From an uncultured Candidatus Saccharibacteria bacterium (GTDB taxonomy: Bacteria; Patescibacteriota; Saccharimonadia; Saccharimonadales; Saccharimonadaceae), in the NCBI GenBank assembly GCA_937974295.1, contig CALBWN010000049.1, forward strand, positions 1 to 7,035: 7,035 nt of DNA, in the 5' to 3' direction. The translations under genes and the position numbers were made by a program. Positions within the stretch are counted from its first letter, which is position 1. Each line of letters starts with the position of its first letter. This document shows positions 6,098 to 7,035 of the stretch, one piece after another. A model generated the notes under the pieces. It made no database searches, was not told the DNA's origin, and saw nothing but the letters and a program-made list of their open reading frames with translations.

Positions 6098-6208
6098 AGC
6101 CCACCAAACATAGCTCACTGAACCATGTCTCAATCTGATCGCAGTGCCCTTAAGCGCACTCTCGGGTTGAGATATATCCGGGTTCAGTTTGAGCATGGTT
6201 GGTGGGCT
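6098..6208. repeat. 111-nt imperfect palindrome between converging genes
   Basis: Successive arms pair in order: AGCCCACCAA (6098-6107) with TTGGTGGGCT (6199-6208); GCTCACTGAACC (6113-6124) with GGTTCAG (6181-6187) and TGAGC (6190-6194) across a 2-nt bulge; ATGTCTCAA (6125-6133) with TTGAGATAT (6167-6175, one G-U); and AGTGC (6143-6147) with GCACT (6156-6160) at the tip. It lies between the ends of the sortase gene and the minus-strand right-edge gene. It could be a miniature inverted-repeat element, a REP-like element, or a structured RNA that ends or protects transcripts. No clear target-site duplication was seen. Confidence 0.6.
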
Positions 6209-6304
6209 ATGCTCTTGGATTATATAGATATATGAACAAGCGAATTATGTGCTTAGCGTTCACCACAGTTTAGCAGGGGTAGCTGCACGATCCTGATGAT
6301 AACT

Positions 6305-7035
6305 CTAGTCATTGACAATCTTCGTCTGGCGCAGCGCCACGCCGTCCTTCGTCTTGACGAAGCTATAGAGGTAGCGCTGGTTCTGCGAGAGGACGACGGG
6401 AAGATCAAGCGCTGAGGTAGTGATGTGCTGCTGGTTGGCACCGTCAAAGTCGTAGAGATGTACACCGCCGTACGTGAAGGTGAAGTGATAGCCGTCAATC
6501 CAGTTGATGTCACGCGTCAGTGGCTGGGGGAGCTTGATGGTGGAGGATTTGAGCAGCTCGAGGTCGTACGTCATCAAGCTCGCATCGTTATACACACAAG
6601 CGAAGCGGTGCCCACCGCGCGAGAAATCGACATGGCTAATGCCACCTGGCATGCTGAGGCTAGCGACGGACTTGAGACTACTTGCGGTGCGTGAGTCGCT
6701 CGCGGCGTGCGAGGTGCTACTGAGGATCTCGGCTGTCTCACCATAGGCGATCACGTAGTATACTTTGTCGTAATATTTTTCGATGCGGAAGTGAAGTGGT
6801 GCCACGCCATCATCGGCATAGCTACGGACGGTGCGAGGCTTGGTGGTGCCAATAGTGAGGTAGCCAGCGGTGCGCTGCTTGGTGGTGTGGTCGAGCTTGG
6901 TCGTGTAGGTGATGGTCGTGTCGCTATAGAGCGCAAACTCAGCCACGTTGCTAACGAGCGGGCCTGTGATGGTCATGTCACCGAGACTTGCTTGGCGCAG
7001 GTCGTCCCGGCTCTCATCGGCATCCTTGGGAAGCG
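6305..7035 (-). CDS. C-terminal part of an envelope or secreted protein with beta-propeller-like repeats (truncated by the window)
   Basis: The frame stays open past the internal ATG at 6976 to the right edge, with codons giving LPKDADESRDDLRQASLGD before it. The gene therefore begins outside the window, and at least 242 residues are visible. The sequence is beta-rich and repetitive, with units such as VAEFALYSDTTITYTT, KYYDKVYYVIAYG, ISHVDFSRGGHRFACVYN, INWIDGYHFTFTYGGVHLYD and LPVVLSQNQRYLYSFVK. Strand-turn-strand blocks with aromatic ends and Asp/Gly turns fit a WD40/TolB-like propeller. In Patescibacteria such domains often follow a transmembrane helix and PEGA domains, but nothing of that kind is visible here. 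The stop is TAG at 6305-6307. There is no good terminator downstream; the large palindrome lies about 100 nt beyond. Coding is confident, fold moderate, function unknown. Confidence 0.75.
   Translation of the reverse strand, partial: LPKDADESRDDLRQASLGDMTITGPLVSNVAEFALYSDTTITYTTKLDHTTKQRTAGYLTIGTTKPRTVRSYADDGVAPLHFRIEKYYDKVYYVIAYGETAEILSSTSHAASDSRTASSLKSVASLSMPGGISHVDFSRGGHRFACVYNDASLMTYDLELLKSSTIKLPQPLTRDINWIDGYHFTFTYGGVHLYDFDGANQQHITTSALDLPVVLSQNQRYLYSFVKTKDGVALRQTKIVND

Larger units (their letters stand above)
5934..6304. other. convergent intergenic region dominated by inverted repeats
   Basis: No gene is supported here. A 72-codon minus-strand open frame (6052-5834) runs into the antisense of the sortase 3' end and lacks a ribosome site. 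The region's content is two dyad structures, listed separately. Neither has a T-run typical of an intrinsic terminator, though both lie where the two converging transcripts must end. Confidence 0.5.

Noticed and set aside
1..7035. CRISPR array, complete insertion sequence or phage genes
   Set aside because: No regularly spaced direct repeats, transposase motifs or phage structural or integrase genes were seen on either strand. The only tandem repeats are within the anchored-protein gene.

Overview
The window looks like a chromosomal segment of a host-associated or epibiotic Patescibacterium, most likely Candidatus Saccharibacteria (TM7). This is an inference. It rests on a sortase with a very long Gln/Pro/Ser/Ala-rich cytoplasmic N-terminus carrying a Tyr/Gln/Trp-rich segment, an LPHTG-anchored Cys-repeat surface protein, and a compact mixed-strand layout. 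The intact genes read with standard stop codons and need no UGA recoding. No ribosomal or other phylogenetic marker is present, so the assignment is not firm.

Layout. Positions 1-231 hold what may be the 3' arm of an upstream terminator and a good -10 box. At 232-1029 (+) is a ribokinase-fold protein related to the NAD(P)H-hydrate dehydratase (NnrD/YjeF C-terminal) family, apparently without its catalytic motif. Positions 1030-2284 contain no intact gene. Minus-strand translation there gives a chain of protein-like fragments in shifting frames, best explained as one decayed membrane-anchored protein (1507-2178) and possibly a second remnant (1033-1447). A strong hairpin terminator (2285-2319) ends the minus-strand gene at 2341-3579, a secreted PKD-domain protein with three Cys-containing repeats and an LPHTG wall-sorting signal. 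Its RBS and promoter are visible. A gene-free regulatory stretch follows, then tRNA-Leu(CAA) at 4038-4124 with its own promoter and intrinsic terminator. At 4317-5933 (+) is a sortase with all three catalytic residues. A convergent gap (5934-6304) contains a simple stem-loop and a large 111-nt imperfect palindrome. The window ends in the C-terminal part of a minus-strand protein that looks like a secreted beta-propeller (6305 to the right edge).

How the parts fit. The sortase and the LPHTG protein are the obvious functional pair: the membrane-bound transpeptidase would cut the LPHTG signal and attach the repeat protein to the cell surface. They are divergently arranged around the tRNA gene and have separate promoters, so they are not one operon. 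The right-edge protein may be another envelope protein. The NnrD-like gene appears unrelated to this surface system.
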